Assembly (NCBI GenBank): GCA_025642075.2 | Contig: JAODUO010000126.1 | Coordinates: forward strand, 27,501-91,500 | Direction of reading: 5' to 3' | Length of the DNA stretch: 64,000 bases | DNA from: Ridgeia piscesae | Taxonomy: Eukaryota > Annelida > Polychaeta > Sabellida > Siboglinidae | Shown here: in pieces, positions 45,666-59,672 of the stretch | Numbering within the stretch: position 1 is the first letter of the stretch | How the letters are laid out: every line of letters starts with the position of its first letter | Position numbers and translations under genes: made by a program | The notes under the pieces: generated by a model | The model's input: the letters and a program-made list of their open reading frames with translations, nothing else | Database searches by the model: none | Told to the model about the DNA's origin: nothing

Positions 45666-47454
45666 CAGTCGCCTCTGTGTTTTTGATATAATTTTGGGTG
45701 ATTTCAGCAACACGCTGCTCGTGTTACATGCAATGTTTAGGATGCGAATGGGTAATTATATTTGTATTCCAACCAGTGTGCAACGAACCCTGGCTTGCGA
45801 GGATGGGTGAAAGACGAACTTGATTTTTTATTGTATCGTTTTTTTATTTGCCTATTTTTTAAATGTATTTATTGTAGCCATTTTTTACATGTTCTTGTAA
45901 TTTGCTTGAATGTAATTATTTATTTTACGTGTCATTTCTATTTTATAAAGCTCCGCTATGGAATTAAGATGTGCAATTTATTACTTGTACTTCTGGTTTG
46001 GGATATATTTATGTCAATAAACTGTCACTGCATACTTATTCGCATTTATGTATGGTGCCAAGCGTTTGGATCACATAAATCTAATATTTCAATAATTGTG
46101 TGTCTTAACATTTCTAAATATTATTGAATATACAAACAGCATTGTTGATGTACAAAGATTATTATAGCTGTTTGAAATCAAATATTCCGCGTATCTTTGT
46201 TAAATGGGGAAAGACGTATTCATTGAGAGCCTGTCACGCTCTAGAAAGAATACGTTTTTCATTCCACATTGAGATCGATGAATCTCGCATTTGCGTGTAC
46301 GGAGTGCGATTGTGCAATTATCTGAGTAACGACAAAACACATAAATACTATAAATGCATTTAAGTCTAGATACAAAAAGCGTCTGTTTCACAAATATGTT
46401 ACCGACGAAATGTGATTGTTATCGTATTGAAATTTGCTATTTTAATATGAGTTAACTGCTGTGTCTTATATTTATATAATGACATCATTGATTCCAATTA
46501 TTATGTAGACAAGTGTATGTGTGGCAACTATAATACGTTTACCTTAATCAGACTATCTGGGGGTAAACTTACATAAAAGTCAACGACTTCCTGTTTGCCC
46601 CTTCAAACACTGCGTATACACAAATATACGAATGCATTTTGTTTAATGTTTTGAATAAAAGAAGTACTCTACTCTACAATTAAATGCATTTATATTTGGT
46701 ACCTGGAAGAGTTTTAAATTATATAATCATCGATATCGTCTTTGGTTTATTACAAGATCATTTATATTCTCCATTGCCAATGATACCACGATACGAAAGT
46801 GAGTCATTTAATTTGTATTAATTCTTCAGTGATATTATATGGCATTACATAAAGCAAAAACTAGCAAAAATTATCGACTTACAGTTACGTAATTTTGTTA
46901 TACAGTGTGACTTATATCAATATATTCAGAGTTAATAATTGGTTCGAAAGCTTCAAATAATCTAGAGGTATTATTTAATGATTGACACGAAAGAGTAGGG
47001 CTAAGTTGATTTGTAGGGTTGCATGAAGTCTACGATTAGACTACATGCACAAACCAAACCCCTCAAACTGCGTCCCTCTTCCGGCCCATAAATGACATCC
47101 ATTTACATTTCCTTGAAGCTCACTAAGCAATACTCCGTTTAGCATTGGCTCTGGATTGAGACTAATATTGAGGGACTGCCCTCACGCCCACTTCTTGGGG
47201 GCAGAACTATACGTCTGCCCTCCATCCCAATGAAATTCCAAGGAGAATGTTATCTCTCGTCCCCCTGTCTTGTGCATAGGGTCTGAGCCCTTGTGATCCG
47301 CCAAAAGTACAACGACATCCCCGTTGACACCACCAGCACATACAAATGCTGTCACTTGTGGTTATCTAAAACAAAAAAATATTTTATGACGCACCATCCA
47401 AACAATTTTTCTGGGACGCTTTACAATGTAAAATTATTAGCCTCCCTTTGTCTC
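45666..47454. other. Intergenic, no gene recognised
   Basis: AT-rich. A few open frames of 70-120 codons (45762-46127, for example) are hydrophobic and compositional, without homology or splice context. No RNA gene or transposon end was recognised. Confidence 0.5.
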
Positions 47455-48492
47455 AAAAGACAATGGGTTCTGCGCGCACAGTGTGTCAGTCCGGGTTGCT
47501 GCAGCGCCTTCTGTGACTGTACAGTCCGATCCTTGAGCCACAGAGTCTGTTACACTTGTTGCATTTGAAGGTCTTCGCGCCTGGCTCAAGGATTGTTTCT
47601 GTCATTTGTTTCTTACGTTCCAGTTTCTCCTCTCACCCGTACGATTGCATGTCCTTATAGCACTTTTTCGACTACAGCGGTCTGCGGCCTGGATTTCCCA
47701 GTTTGCTGGGTTGATGCTGACTGTCTTCATATCACGTTTGCAGACATCTTTGAACCGAAGGATAGGCCTTCCTGTGGGTCTGGTGCCGGTGGCAAGCTCC
47801 CTATAAAGAGTGTCCTTAGGGATTCTTCAATCCTCCATTCGTCTGACATGACCAAGCCAGCGCAAGCGCCTTTGGGATACAGATCGAAAGTCTTGGTTAG
47901 ATCAACGAAGGCGATGTAAAGTGGCTGCCTGTGTTCACGGCATTTCTCTTGCAGCTGCCGCAGTGAGAACGTCATATCAATGGTTGATCTTCCTGCTCGA
48001 ACCCGCACTGGGCCTCAGTGTACACTCGTTCTGCCAGTGACTGCAGCCTGTTCAGTGCTACACGGGCGAAGGCCTTCCCAACAATACTGCGGAGGGAGAT
48101 TCCACGGTAGCTGTTGCAGTCGCTGCGATCTCCCTTATTTTTATATAGTGTGATGATATTAGAGTCACGCATATCTTGGGGTACCATCCCTTCATCCCAG
48201 CATTGTAGCAGTAACTCATGAAAATGGTTTGGGAGAGTGCTTGCCTTGGCGACCTTGAAGACTTCTGGAGGGATGCCATAATTTCCTGGGGCTTTGCCGC
48301 AGGCTAGGATGTCAATAGCCTTGCTGAGCTCTTCTGCTGATGGTGGAATGTCGAGCTCTTCCATGACAGCCAGGGGTGGTATTCTGAACTACTAAGGCGT
48401 CTCCGTGACGATGGTTTCTCTTGAGTGGAGCTCCTGATAATGTTTCGCCCATCTCTCCATCTGCTTGCCTCGATCTGTAATGGTTACACCCG
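47455..48492 (-). mobile_element. LINE remnant with reverse-transcriptase domain, internally deleted
   Basis: Reading down the minus strand, a KQMERWAKHYQELHSRET-like segment near 48470 leads into MEELDIPPSAEELSKAIDIL. Next come KAPGNYGIPPEVFK, NIITLYKNKGDRSDCNSYRG (RT fingers) and VYTEAQCGF. A frameshift near 47995 is followed by RAGRSTIDMTFSLRQLQEK and LYIAFVDLTKTFD (RT motif A). The frame then jumps directly to C-terminal sequence (TRPTGRP-like, RFKDVCKRDMK) and a C2H2-like finger near 47540. The catalytic YxDD region is deleted and several stops are present. It is a dead copy. Confidence 0.85.
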
Positions 48493-51400
48493 TAGCGGAC
48501 TATAGGGGTGCAATCTTGGTAAACAAATATAAAATAAAGTAAACATTATAATGCTAAAATACGCAATCGTTACTACAGCAATATATTGTCTTTAAAAAAG
48601 TAAATAGATAAATGCATACAACTTATAATACTATATAATGACATTATATTAATTATAATCAAAATGTTATTTATAAATAAATGTGTGAATACATATTAGG
48701 ATCTTTCAGTGTTAAAATAACTGTAAATAAGACAATTCTTCACTTTAAATTGGCTGACATTCGCATATTGACGCATTGTCAGAGGCAGAAATCATTTTCA
48801 CCCCAATGAGGCTCACTAAAACCCAACTACACCCCCTAGAATCCCTTTGATGCTCAATAAAAATATCGCAATTTCACATATACCATGGCACTGAGGTTCT
48901 AAAACATCAAACAAAACTCATTCATTCAAACCGACACTCGTTCTTCTCAAGTGAAACTCTTAGTCAAGACAACGGAAATAGATTAATGATAATTAACTCG
49001 TGGCCGTTATTGGCACAAATAAACTAAAAATGTATCGCGGCTTTTTTGGTTTCCTTGATGGCACGCACTTTTTTCGGTTGATGGATCAATGTTTTTCCAA
49101 ACTGATTACACGTCTGTGGCGTTGGCATTTGCGTAACGTCAACTGTATCTGCGCTCCCGCGGTAATACACCTGGACTGTTCGTAATTCGCTATCCCCTGC
49201 GACGTTCTTCGCAACGCCTGCCGCCATTCCATCACGTGATCGACGATCCATTTGACAGCTTTGGGATGCTCATCGTTTTCTGATGCATCTGCTATATCCG
49301 TGACATTTCAGTGATAACCAACTCGCCTGATAATATTACGTTGAGTCCGTAACATTTACGGCATTGTTTTCTCCGTGAAAGATCACGTATGCCGCCGAGG
49401 TTTGAGCCCATCCGTCTGTTCGCCAGGGGACGGTGACAGAGGCCAGGCGGAAGACGTCTCGCTTTGCCGGCGGTGCCGCTCGGCATGCAGTGCAAACATG
49501 CACTTTAAATGCCAGCACCTAATCAAATCTGAGTAATTAGACGGGTGCTGTTGCATCTGGCGCGTGCGTTCTAATCAATGGGCAGGGGAGCCCGAATAGA
49601 AAGCAGATGGTGGCGGGAAATCTCGCGAGTGTGACGTCTGCTCACGTCTGGCTACGATGCAGGAGCGTTGCCGTCTATATTTAGCTGGCGACGGGCTATT
49701 TTCGCGTCACCAACTGCACGGTTCTGCAGGTATGAGTGTAGTTCCACGGGTGTACCTTGAATTCGCCAGGTGTCGTGCCACACGCTAGCCTCCATGTCCA
49801 CGCCCTCGTAGAGGTTTATCAAAGTGCAAAGCTACGCAGCAAACGAGAGACACTAGAAGCTGCTTGGAAATGAAAATCGGTCAAGTGACTGCCTGCCTAT
49901 GGTCGATTCTATATAGTTTGAAATATGCCTGCGGAAGCTGAAAGCCCCAGGCTGAGCTGTGAAATCTATACGCTGGCTTTTCTTGTAAAGGACGTTTTGT
50001 CAATGGACATTGGGGCAATATACATTTCGGTAACAGGACGTTTTGGTAATAGGATATTAGGATATTTTAGCAAGACGACATTTCGATAAAACCAATAAAT
50101 AATCTTAAAGGGTATCCCTATTTATAAAATATTCTATTTTGGCTACTACTATTATCTGTGAACACATTATCGCTGTATTATTAAGTAAAAATGTATTCCA
50201 AAATCAATTATGTATCTTGTTTTAAGGCATACCTCTTCCAATGATGCTCATTGGGAATGTCATGTATTGTCATATATTTCGATTATAAATGCTATACATA
50301 ACTGGCATCTCGCAGGCCACCACTGACATTGACAAACTGAGCAGGGTTTAATATTTATTATTTTAAATAATCAACATAGGTTGCATACATATCTAATTAC
50401 CTGTATGATGTTTGCTGCGGTGCGTTTTGGGATTCGTAATTTCGGTCTTGCGTGTTATCTACAGGTCTACACATGCTTCGTTCGACTGCACAACGCTTCG
50501 AAACAAACAATACAACATTTCTTTTTTGTGTGTGTTTTAATACTTAACGAAACGACACATCGAATGAAGAAAAAGGCACCGTCAACAATCAATTAGTCAT
50601 TTAGATTAGATATAAACAACATCTGGTTAAAATGACTGACTGTTGAACCGACGGGGTCATGGAAGGAACAGGACATGTGGTTTCCCAGTGCTTCAACAGC
50701 GAAAGGAGTTTACTCTCCTCCCGACCATGGTTACCTAAAATAAATTACAACGATCTACACCTCATAACACTGTAACATTTAAAGTCCGATAATTACGAAT
50801 ACAGTCACCGTCACTCACAGGCTTAGCAGCCGCTTCGTCAACTTGAACCAAATCTGACGTCTGTTCCCTTACGTCACGATCGACGTTCGGTAAGAAAGCC
50901 TCTTCGAGTTCCAATCATCGTGGCCGTTTACGAAAACATCATTAACGCGATTTAGTAATGGTATCAATAACGTGCAGATAACGACGACACAGAAGAAAAC
51001 GACGACAAAATAGAGAGAGTGCGCGTATTCGTGAGCGCCCGATAATGTGTGCACGTATGCATTCGAATAGAAACGTTGTGAGACCATTGCTGCAGTAATG
51101 TCAGATAATAATATGAAAAACAGCGCTTATACACAATCGGGGCTTGAAATTCCACTTGTCAGCAAGTCCACGACAACTGGATTTGCCCCCGGACAAGGTA
51201 TATTGCTGGTAGGTCTACTTATTGTCCGTGGGACAATTTAGCTGTTTGCGGACAGGATTTGTAATAACTACTTAATTGTTCGTTCTCTAAAACATTTCAC
51301 ATACCTATACTAAATGTCTTCAATACATTTACTTCTCTCGGTAAAGAAACACAAAACGAGATCATGTTGGCAGTTCAACACAGATATGTATTCTCTGTTT

Positions 51401-51951
51401 ATCATCACAATACCATCTTCACGGCTCCATCCACTACGTACTGATGTTAGAGAATCATCGTACTAGTGTATATGGGCTACATATGTCAGTGTTATGAAAC
51501 TTGCTTAAATTGGACTGGCTTTATAAACCTTATCATGTACCTATTGTGTTTAGCTTTTTAGATACAACTACAGATTCTGATAACTCAGTTGTTCCCCGCT
51601 GGGTGAAGCTTCCCTCCCTGTCTGTGTGTTAGAACAAGTGTTCGTACTTTTACCCACAGCTGGCTTCAATCCACGTGTGTAGTCTACCAGGATGTCCCCA
51701 ACATGTTTCTCTTCAGCTGTTCCTAAAAGTCGGCTGTAATTACTGCACTTACTGCTTAAACACAACCACTTTCAAATGCTCCCAATCGCGTCCAAATATG
51801 CATGATTTGTGGGTTCCACGTAGTTCTTAGTTTGATTGCGATATTCTCTTGATATATACTGGTATTCACATCAACATTTGAGGGGAAATTAATTTACGTT
51901 ATAGTTAGAAAAGCTATGAGTATGAGGTTTCGACTAGTTTCATATATTAAG
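48493..51951. other. Intergenic, no gene recognised
   Basis: AT-rich to about 48990. A CpG-richer stretch follows at about 49000-49800, without a supported exon. Near 49990-50095 short words ggacgttttg, ggacattggggcaa and ggatattttag recur as a small degenerate repeat. Minus-strand frames near 49024-49518 and 50869-51155 show no family. Confidence 0.45.
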
Positions 51952-53276
51952 ATAAGATAAGATAAAGATAAATTTATTATGTGGCAACTTTACAGTTGGA
52001 TTGTACATGTACATTCATACTAAAATCAATAATTCCATACAATATCATATTAATGTACAATGTTAGCATATCTTGTTAAAAAATTAAAATCATCATTGGA
52101 AAACTACGTAATAAATTTAAAACATATACATTAAGATATACTTTACATAAACATTGTTATAAAATAAAAATAACTAAAAAGTTAAATCAAATTAAATTGT
52201 CTGTTAAAATACATTTACATTACTAGCCTATCTGAAAATTCTCTAAACACCACGGAATTAAGGAATTTTTGTAGCGATTAGTGTTTGCCCTTGGGATAGG
52301 TAACTTGTTACACAACCTCAAGGCATATGGCACACTTCGAGCATTTGGTACTAACGCATCCAGTCTGTGATCACTACTCTTCATTTTAGTGAAATACGCT
52401 CTACACAATTCATCGCGTCTGCGGTGCAACGTCGGCAGGTTTACCATCTGCAGGATATTTTCGTACTGATGACCTGGAAATATAGTTTTGAGACACCTTG
52501 TTTTAATTATTTCTATATTGTCCGATAAATATTTAGGTAAGTTCGTATGCCATACAGGGCACGCATATTCGACTACAGGTCTAATTACAGATATATAAAT
52601 TCTAATCAAATCGTTTTGGTTGATACCAGCACGTTTCAATTGATAAATCATGTACACTCTCTTTCTTGCGTTCGAAATTATTTCATCTACATGTGCATTC
52701 CAACTGAAGTCAGATGATATAGTTACACCGAGAACCTTTGCTTGAGACACTCTTTCAATTATTATTTCCATTCATATAAATATATGGCAGAGAATCTACA
52801 AATGTTCTGTCTCTTCTGAAACATATAACCATTTCTTTGGTCTTAGTCGTATTGATACGCATGTCATTATTACAAGACCATTGCTCAACAACGTCAGCAG
52901 AATCCTGGATAACAGATACCATATCTTGGCTGCATATTTCAAATATAGTGTTGTCGTCAACATATTTATAAATAGGACAAGGCGTTTGCAAATCATTGAT
53001 ATGGATTAAGAAGTGTTTTGGCCCCCAGTCCCCTGGGGAACGCCCCCATTGGGATACCCTGGTTTTGACACAGTGTCGCCGACTTTTACTCTCTGTTCGC
53101 GATCTAGTATGAACGCTGCCATCCATCGAACCAGATGTGCAGGTACTTCCATTCCAACCATTTTGTTTAACAGTATATCGTGGTTAATCAGATCAAATGC
53201 TTTGCTATAATCAAGAAAAAGCACTCTTACAAAATTACCCGTTACATCGGTGCGTTCATACCATTTTTGGAGCACT
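51952..53276 (-). mobile_element. 5'-truncated LINE with reverse transcriptase (YVDD)
   Basis: The minus strand encodes VRVLFLDYSKAFDLINHDIL (RT motif A), GGVPQGT (motif B) and FLIHINDL, then YKYVDDNTIFE (motif C). Further on are INTTKTKEMVICF, AKVLGVTISSDFSWNAHVDE and RPVVEYACPVWH. The protein ends ...PWCLENFQIG. The reading is split into three frames at about 53010 and 52765, so the copy is inactive. The N-terminal half of RT and the endonuclease are missing. The 3' UTR spans about 52222-51975 and ends in a (TTATC)n-like tail at about 51953-51970, the same tail type as the plus-strand LINE ending at 5819. Confidence 0.92.
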
Positions 53277-54465
53277 TCAAACGTAGTGATAACATATTAA
53301 AACGTATTGATAACATCGTGCCAGTGAAAATGTTGTTATTTTAATGGTCGCTCTTTTGCAATGGAACAAAACGTCAAAACGCACATCAGTGGAAAGTGCC
53401 AACTGTATGGCGATCTGTGTCGTATTGGAACAAACGTAGTTTTCAAGTCATATATTATTGCGCGAACCATAAACATAACGACCCACCCGACGGACGCTGC
53501 CTTCATCAAGGTCAGTAAGTTCCAACCCAAACATAGCGTTGCTAACAAATGACCCGCGTCATTTATCGCATGAAAATGTCACTGGACAAAATAATAATGA
53601 TGATAAGCAAATAGTAACAATTAAATAATATTCGTTCGTTTGCGTGAGCGACAAGTGGCATCCTCCGCCATGTTTTGAGCAGCAAGCAGTCGCGAACACT
53701 CAGCTAAGCTATACTCGATAGACATAGTCTGTTGCGACGTTTTCCTAGAAATATGTTCCCCGGACTAATTTACAGACAGTGTAACCTGAAAACGCGATGC
53801 CACCTAGTGCGATCTATTGGGTATACAGCCAGGTCAGTAGACCACAGGTGTGCGGTCCATCCCACAAATACCACATACCACTTGGTGTACAGGTTACTCA
53901 TAGCGCGTCTCCACAAGAAAAAATATACAATCCAGCTTGACTTTAGGTTTTGACCAGTATGGCGCGTACGTGATTCTCGCTTCCGGTCCGTTTTGAGCGA
54001 GACTTAACAAGATCACGCACAACTCACCTCGTTGTCCGTAAGTGTATTCAAAGTCACACTTACTACAATACGTAACCAGTTTGAACACAGTAGCGTTTCC
54101 GCATGATGGATGCCACTTCCTGGATGAGTTTTTGTTAGGTGGAAACCTACAGAAGGTACAACGGAGTTTGCTTCTGCGCTGGCAGTTACCGCGAATGTGA
54201 AAGAATGCATAGCTCGTTCGAGTCATCCGCGGCGGGATCACGAATGAACATGGGAACATTGTATAAACATGGCGACAGACGAGACTTGCGTCGCAAACAG
54301 GAAAAGTCCTTGTGGCGCTGCACGAGAGACGACGCACAGGGGCATATCCAGCGTGTGACCAATGAGAAGATGCCAGCCATCCTTCTTCACCCCTTTCCTT
54401 CACAGAAAAACTCAAACATCACCCCTGATGATACTAGCAAAAACCTCCAGTTGCACCTCGTTGAA
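53277..54465. other. Intergenic, no gene supported
   Basis: Moderately CpG-rich. A minus-strand frame (53894-54415) contains C-x2-C pairs and passes a good donor, ACGAG|GTGAGT, at 54028/54027. No partner exon or known domain was identified, so no gene is called. Confidence 0.4.
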
Positions 54466-55045
54466 GCTCACCAAACAATTCCAAGTGCACCACAGTTCAA
54501 GCTCACCAAACAATTCCAAGTGCACCACAGTTCAAGCTCACCAAACAATTCCAAGTGCACCACAGTTCAAGCTCACCAAACAATTCCAAGTGCACCACAG
54601 TTCAAGCTCACCAAACAATTCCAAGTGCACCACAGTTCAAGCTCACCAAACAATTCCAAGTGCACCACAGTTCAAGCTCACCAAACAATTCCAAGTGCAC
54701 CACAGTTCAGGTTCGCCAAAAAAACCTCCAAGTGTACCGCAGATGGGACTCGTCAAAAACCTCTAAGTGCACCGCAGATGAGACTCGCCAAAAACCTCTA
54801 ACTAAATGCACCGCAGATGAGACTCGCCAAAAACCTCTAACTAAGTGCACCGCAGATGAGACTCGCCAAAAACCTCTAAGTGCATCGCAGATGAGACTCG
54901 CCAAAAACCTGTAAGTGCACCGCAGACCAGACCCGCAAAAAAACCTCCGAGCGCACCGCAGTTCATTGCAGGTCCACCAAAATATACAACAGCACCCCCA
55001 GTTCGGCCTCGCTAAGACCTCCAGCTGCACAGGAGTTTAAGCTCA
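54466..55045. repeat. Second 35-bp minisatellite with diverged downstream units
   Basis: Seven nearly identical units (54466-54710) built from aagctcaccaaacaattcc and aagtgcaccacagttc. They are followed by about nine related but diverged units (gactcgccaaaaacctctaa, gtgcaccgcagatga) to about 55045. Period 35 is not a multiple of three, so the encoded peptide cycles through three frames; the open frames are artefacts. Unrelated in sequence to the 35-bp array of ADSS. Confidence 0.93.
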
Positions 55046-57187
55046 CCAAAAACCTCTAAAATAGTGAATACATCCTACCCCCGTACCCACACTGACATCG
55101 CTAACGATTCCATTACAATTATTGTTACGTGCAATTTACAGCGCAGTGGTCTTGTGCTTTGATAAGTTTAACTGTTTGGTTTCCAAAAATGAAAATCCCC
55201 TTAAGATTCATAGACGCAACATGTTAAATAAGTAATTATTGTTTTGTGTTTTCTTTCGTTGATATGATGATGGGTTTTAGCGAATGTTTAATGACATGTT
55301 GACTAACCAATTAACGACCGAACGTACTAACTTAGACTTAATAAGTAACACATAACTAATTGTTTTATATACCCTATGACGAAACGAACGCCATTTGGTT
55401 TTCCATTATCGTAAACGTTAACTTATTAAACCGATTGACAGCAAGGAACCATCACAACCATCCGTGGTCCAGAATGTTGCATAGGCCACGTATCTAGATA
55501 GGTGCACTGTGCACAGAGAAAAGTTGTCTATTTTCGCGAAGTGGCTGCGACGAAATCGGCTGTGCTGTGATGCGAACCACTTGCCCCTGGAATAACTTGT
55601 ACAGTCAAGTAGCGTGAGGTCTACACCACAATCTACACCGGTAATGGCGATCATGAACATACGGTCAGTGACCGTTTACATTAGCAGTAACACTAACGGC
55701 TTCCCGATCGACTGCACGTAGCCTGTCCGCGTACTCTTGGCATTCGTAATATGTATCTTGTTAGCAGAAATCACTGCCGCGCAAAACCAGATGGTGGCCA
55801 GCAGTTATATTTCAAGATGGCGGCCATATTGGAAACGCGTTGGTTTGATTTTTCTAAGCCACTGAAACTGTGCTTGTATCGTTTGTAATTACTCTTTTGT
55901 GTGTAGGCGCTGTTTGAATATACACTGATGTTTTTCGTTTCTCGTATTGACAAATATCTTCACTGTTGCACGTATAACTGTACATCCCACTATTTAATAA
56001 ACTAAAACGTAACACGTTCAACATGTATAAATAAAATAATCCTGAGTGTTGGTAGGAAAGCGGTGAACATAAACGTATGTATGATTCAGTCCCAACCAGT
56101 AGGCCTATAGTTAGTTACAAGGGCCGGACATAGATAGGTGTACAAGGGTGTTAACAACATGAGACATTCTACAAGTTCATAGTGTTAAATACCTACTTAA
56201 AACAGTAAAATACAGACAAAGCAAGCGGTTCCAGTTTGCCCGCCTATTCAACGTGCTTCGTTGCTGACAGTCATTCTCTAAAACGACAGGTAGTGAACAT
56301 ACATCCACTACCGCGTATTGCAAGATACCTGCCCGACCCACGGTGGGCAAGACAGCGGCCTCCACTTGCTGGACTCCAGTATACTTACGCATTCGGCCAT
56401 TAAGCGGCATTGTATATTCAAATACCCAACTACGATAACTTGCCACACCATCGGAACTTCTCGTCAAGCGATATTATTGGTTGAGCTTATCTTCTGTTTT
56501 GCGTGCGACCTACACACGGGGTGTACTGAGGCTGATGTAATCAGTTACACTGCCGGGCGAGGACGCCTCCAGTCGACTACCCAATTGCGCGGCGTTGTAT
56601 ACATAGGAGATGGTGCGGAGATATGGGCCGAGCGATGGGGAGACCGGTTCTGTTGAATGTTGATCCATCGTCTGACACATTCCGATACGTGTCTATCGCC
56701 GGACTTAATGAGACAGTGGTCAGATAGACTTTAATTAAATGAGATTCGGCCAGCAGCCGTCCGCCGCTTCGTAATTAGTCGCGGCGGGAAGCGACACCAG
56801 CGAAAGAGCGGGTGCGTCCAGCCGCAGAGCAGGGCAGCTCTCGCTTCAACGCCGGCGCTGGTAGCTTGGGCCGCTGTCTACTTATGGCTGCGGTCTGTCT
56901 CCGTGGAATGTCGTCTACGGGTTCTTGTTGTGTCATGTTTTGATTAGAACGAAGAGCGGTAATACTACGGCAGAGCTCCGGACTATTGATCGACTGGGCG
57001 GTGGTTAAATTCCACCTGCCGCATTTCTTTTCCAAACTTAGGCAGTTTCGTTATCCGCATATTGTCTGTCTGTGTTGTGCGGATGAGACACAGAAAGCCG
57101 TTTGTCCATTCTATCTGTGTATTTGGTGTATATGCCAGATTAAATCAAATATCCTACACTGGTGGTAAATGTGTGTATATGTGTGTA
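55046..57187. other. Intergenic, no gene recognised
   Basis: Mixed AT-rich and CpG-richer sequence (about 56500-57050). Open frames of up to about 110 codons have no recognised family and no splice support. Confidence 0.45.
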
Positions 57188-57330
<143 letters not shown>

Positions 57331-57394
57331 ACCTCTGTCTCTCTATTTATGTGTCTCTCCATCTCCAGCGCAGCGCTCTCGCTCTTGATATATT

Positions 57395-57399
<5 letters not shown>

Positions 57400-57445
<46 letters not shown>

Positions 57446-57446
57446 T
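57400..57446. repeat. (CTCTCCG)n short minisatellite
   Basis: About six tandem copies of the seven-base unit, just downstream of the CT array. Confidence 0.9.
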
Positions 57447-58139
57447 ACTCCCTGCTTTCCCCTCTTCCCTCTTCCCTGTCTACCTGCAATCCGTGGTCTT
57501 TGTCAGTCTGTAAATCATATTTCAGAAGCCGGTAGGTTGTGGGGCGTACGCATCCACCATACCGCTGAGACAAACAGGTTCTCCTTGATAGGACATAGTT
57601 CCGCTTGAGTTTTCAAGGGGCTTCAGTTCAGTTTTGGAAGCCTGAGAGGGGGCAGTTTTGGGGAGTCTGCAAACGTAAGTCGTAAAACGCTACCAAAATA
57701 GACACACATAGGGACTGCTAATGTTACTGCCATAGATATCAGATCTCGTTTGGGAACATCTTTGAAATGAGGACGTAGGCTGGTTACTGCTCGCACGCAT
57801 ACACGCACACACGCATACACGCCCGCACATACAAAACAAACACAGAACGACGCACCTGTCCTCGGGTCACGTGTCTTTCTCCGTCAGTTGGCACGTGTAC
57901 AATCTTTCTTGGCCGCCGACCATGCATAAACTTTGGTTGCTCTAACTATTGGATAATTGACACTTCTGTTAAAAAGAGAACGTACTCGAGAAACAGACCT
58001 ACCTTAATTGACACAAATCGTTATTTCGTGCCAAACGGGTGGAAACACAGCAACATTCCAACTGGTCTCCTGTTATCTTTTCCAAACCACGAGTCGACAT
58101 CAGATGAACTTTGTGATAAATTTGATGTTGTTAAAATTT
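57447..58139. other. Intergenic, no feature recognised
   Basis: No coding or mobile sequence recognised. A short run of cacgcacacacgc words lies at about 57795-57830. Confidence 0.4.
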
Positions 58140-58352
58140 AAATACATGCATACATATTATATGCATGCATACATGCATGCATATATAGATACATAGATAC
58201 ATATATACATACAATCGCACGCACGCACACACATATACATACACACACGTACATAAACACACACATACACAAATACACTAACACACAAACTCACACATAC
58301 ATACACGCGCAAACACGCGGGCGCACGCACGCACGCACGCACGCACGCAGTG
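58140..58352. repeat. Compound (ATACAT)/(CACA)/(GCAC)n microsatellite
   Basis: Blends from tacatgcatgcata through acacatacac to a terminal (CGCA)n run at about 58324-58350. It is low complexity, and cysteine/valine-rich minus-strand frames here are artefacts. Confidence 0.9.
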
Positions 58353-59672
58353 GTTATCCGTTGTACCAGCGATGCTTTCATTCACAGAGACTTCGCGTAT
58401 CGATAACAAAATAGTGATCACGCCATAGATATGTATATCTGAACAGGGTCTTCCATACGCATTGAGCTTTGTTTAATTACCCATTTACGTCCTGTGCTCG
58501 AAATTCGTATTACATGACCGTTCGTTGGTTTTTTGACTAATTTACGTCTTTGCGACAGATCAGTTTGGTTCGGATATATCACGACCTTTCATATGCTTTT
58601 ATAATTGATTTAGGAGTTACACATGGCGCTGTGTCATCGGACAATCACAATTGCCCGCCGGGAGGTAAACTGTTGTCAATAATGCATTGTTATGCCATTC
58701 ACTAGCTATTTCCTGGAAATTTCAGCAACGAAGTCCATTGTATTGAATGGTTCGGGTCGAAAAGGCACAGGTGCATAGGAGGGAGTATAGAAAACAGAAT
58801 GTGAAATGTCCGTGTGTACTTGATATATAATTTATTTACAAAACTAAGTGGAATAGCGATCTCTAAATAGAACTATTTACCTGTTGGTCTAAGCACGAAC
58901 GTGAACTTTTGGAAAAGCCAAACCACATCCACGACCACGCACCGAGTGCGGCATTTCTTTATTCTCTTATTTTCACCATAACAAGGCCACCTAATGTAGA
59001 GTTGCCAGACTTGACCAGGTGCACCCACCATACATACGTATACACGTGTCCAGGTGTCAACAGTGACGTAATTCGATACAACGAACAACAGTAAACGAAA
59101 TAGTTGTGTACCGTCAAATCGACACAACGCTGCCTAGACGCAGTGAGCGAGCACATACGCTCGTCAGATTGGTCTATAGCAATGGTTGGAAACTACGGGT
59201 CAAATGTGGCCCGGACTAAAAGCGAAATTGTGTACAATGCAGTCCCTAAACATGACGAGAGTTGGTCCATCTTCAATAGGCAGAAAATCGCGCGGACTGA
59301 GTTGAGGTGCACGAAACCTGAGTTTCGTCTGTTCGTGGAAGAGACATTTCTCTGACATCTATGTTCATGTGTGATTTTGTTATCGACAAACAGCACACTT
59401 TAGGCTGCTGAATGGTCAAGCCCACGGACGAGAACATAATTTTTGATTCTTGACATTGTCCAGTTCGTCTCCGCTTTCAAGATCATGATGCTATCGTGAT
59501 GTATAAAAACGCGGGATGCCAAACACTTACACGCCTCAACACCTCACGAAAACGCTGAAAGCAGCATTCACAGTGCCGCAGGGGAGCTCGCCGCTCGGGG
59601 AAAGTTTTTGCCGCTCTCGTGGCTCGAGCGAGAGCAGTGAGGATTTGCTACAATTTCCCAGGTGGAAGTAGC
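58353..59672. other. Intergenic, no gene recognised
   Basis: Open frames of 60-85 codons on both strands near 58873-59396 have no recognised family. No element boundaries seen. Confidence 0.4.

Noticed and set aside
53894..54415. Minus-strand 173-codon frame with C-x2-C pairs and a good donor at 54028
   Set aside because: Superficially like a zinc-binding first exon, but no known domain matches fully and no downstream partner exon was found before the LINE.
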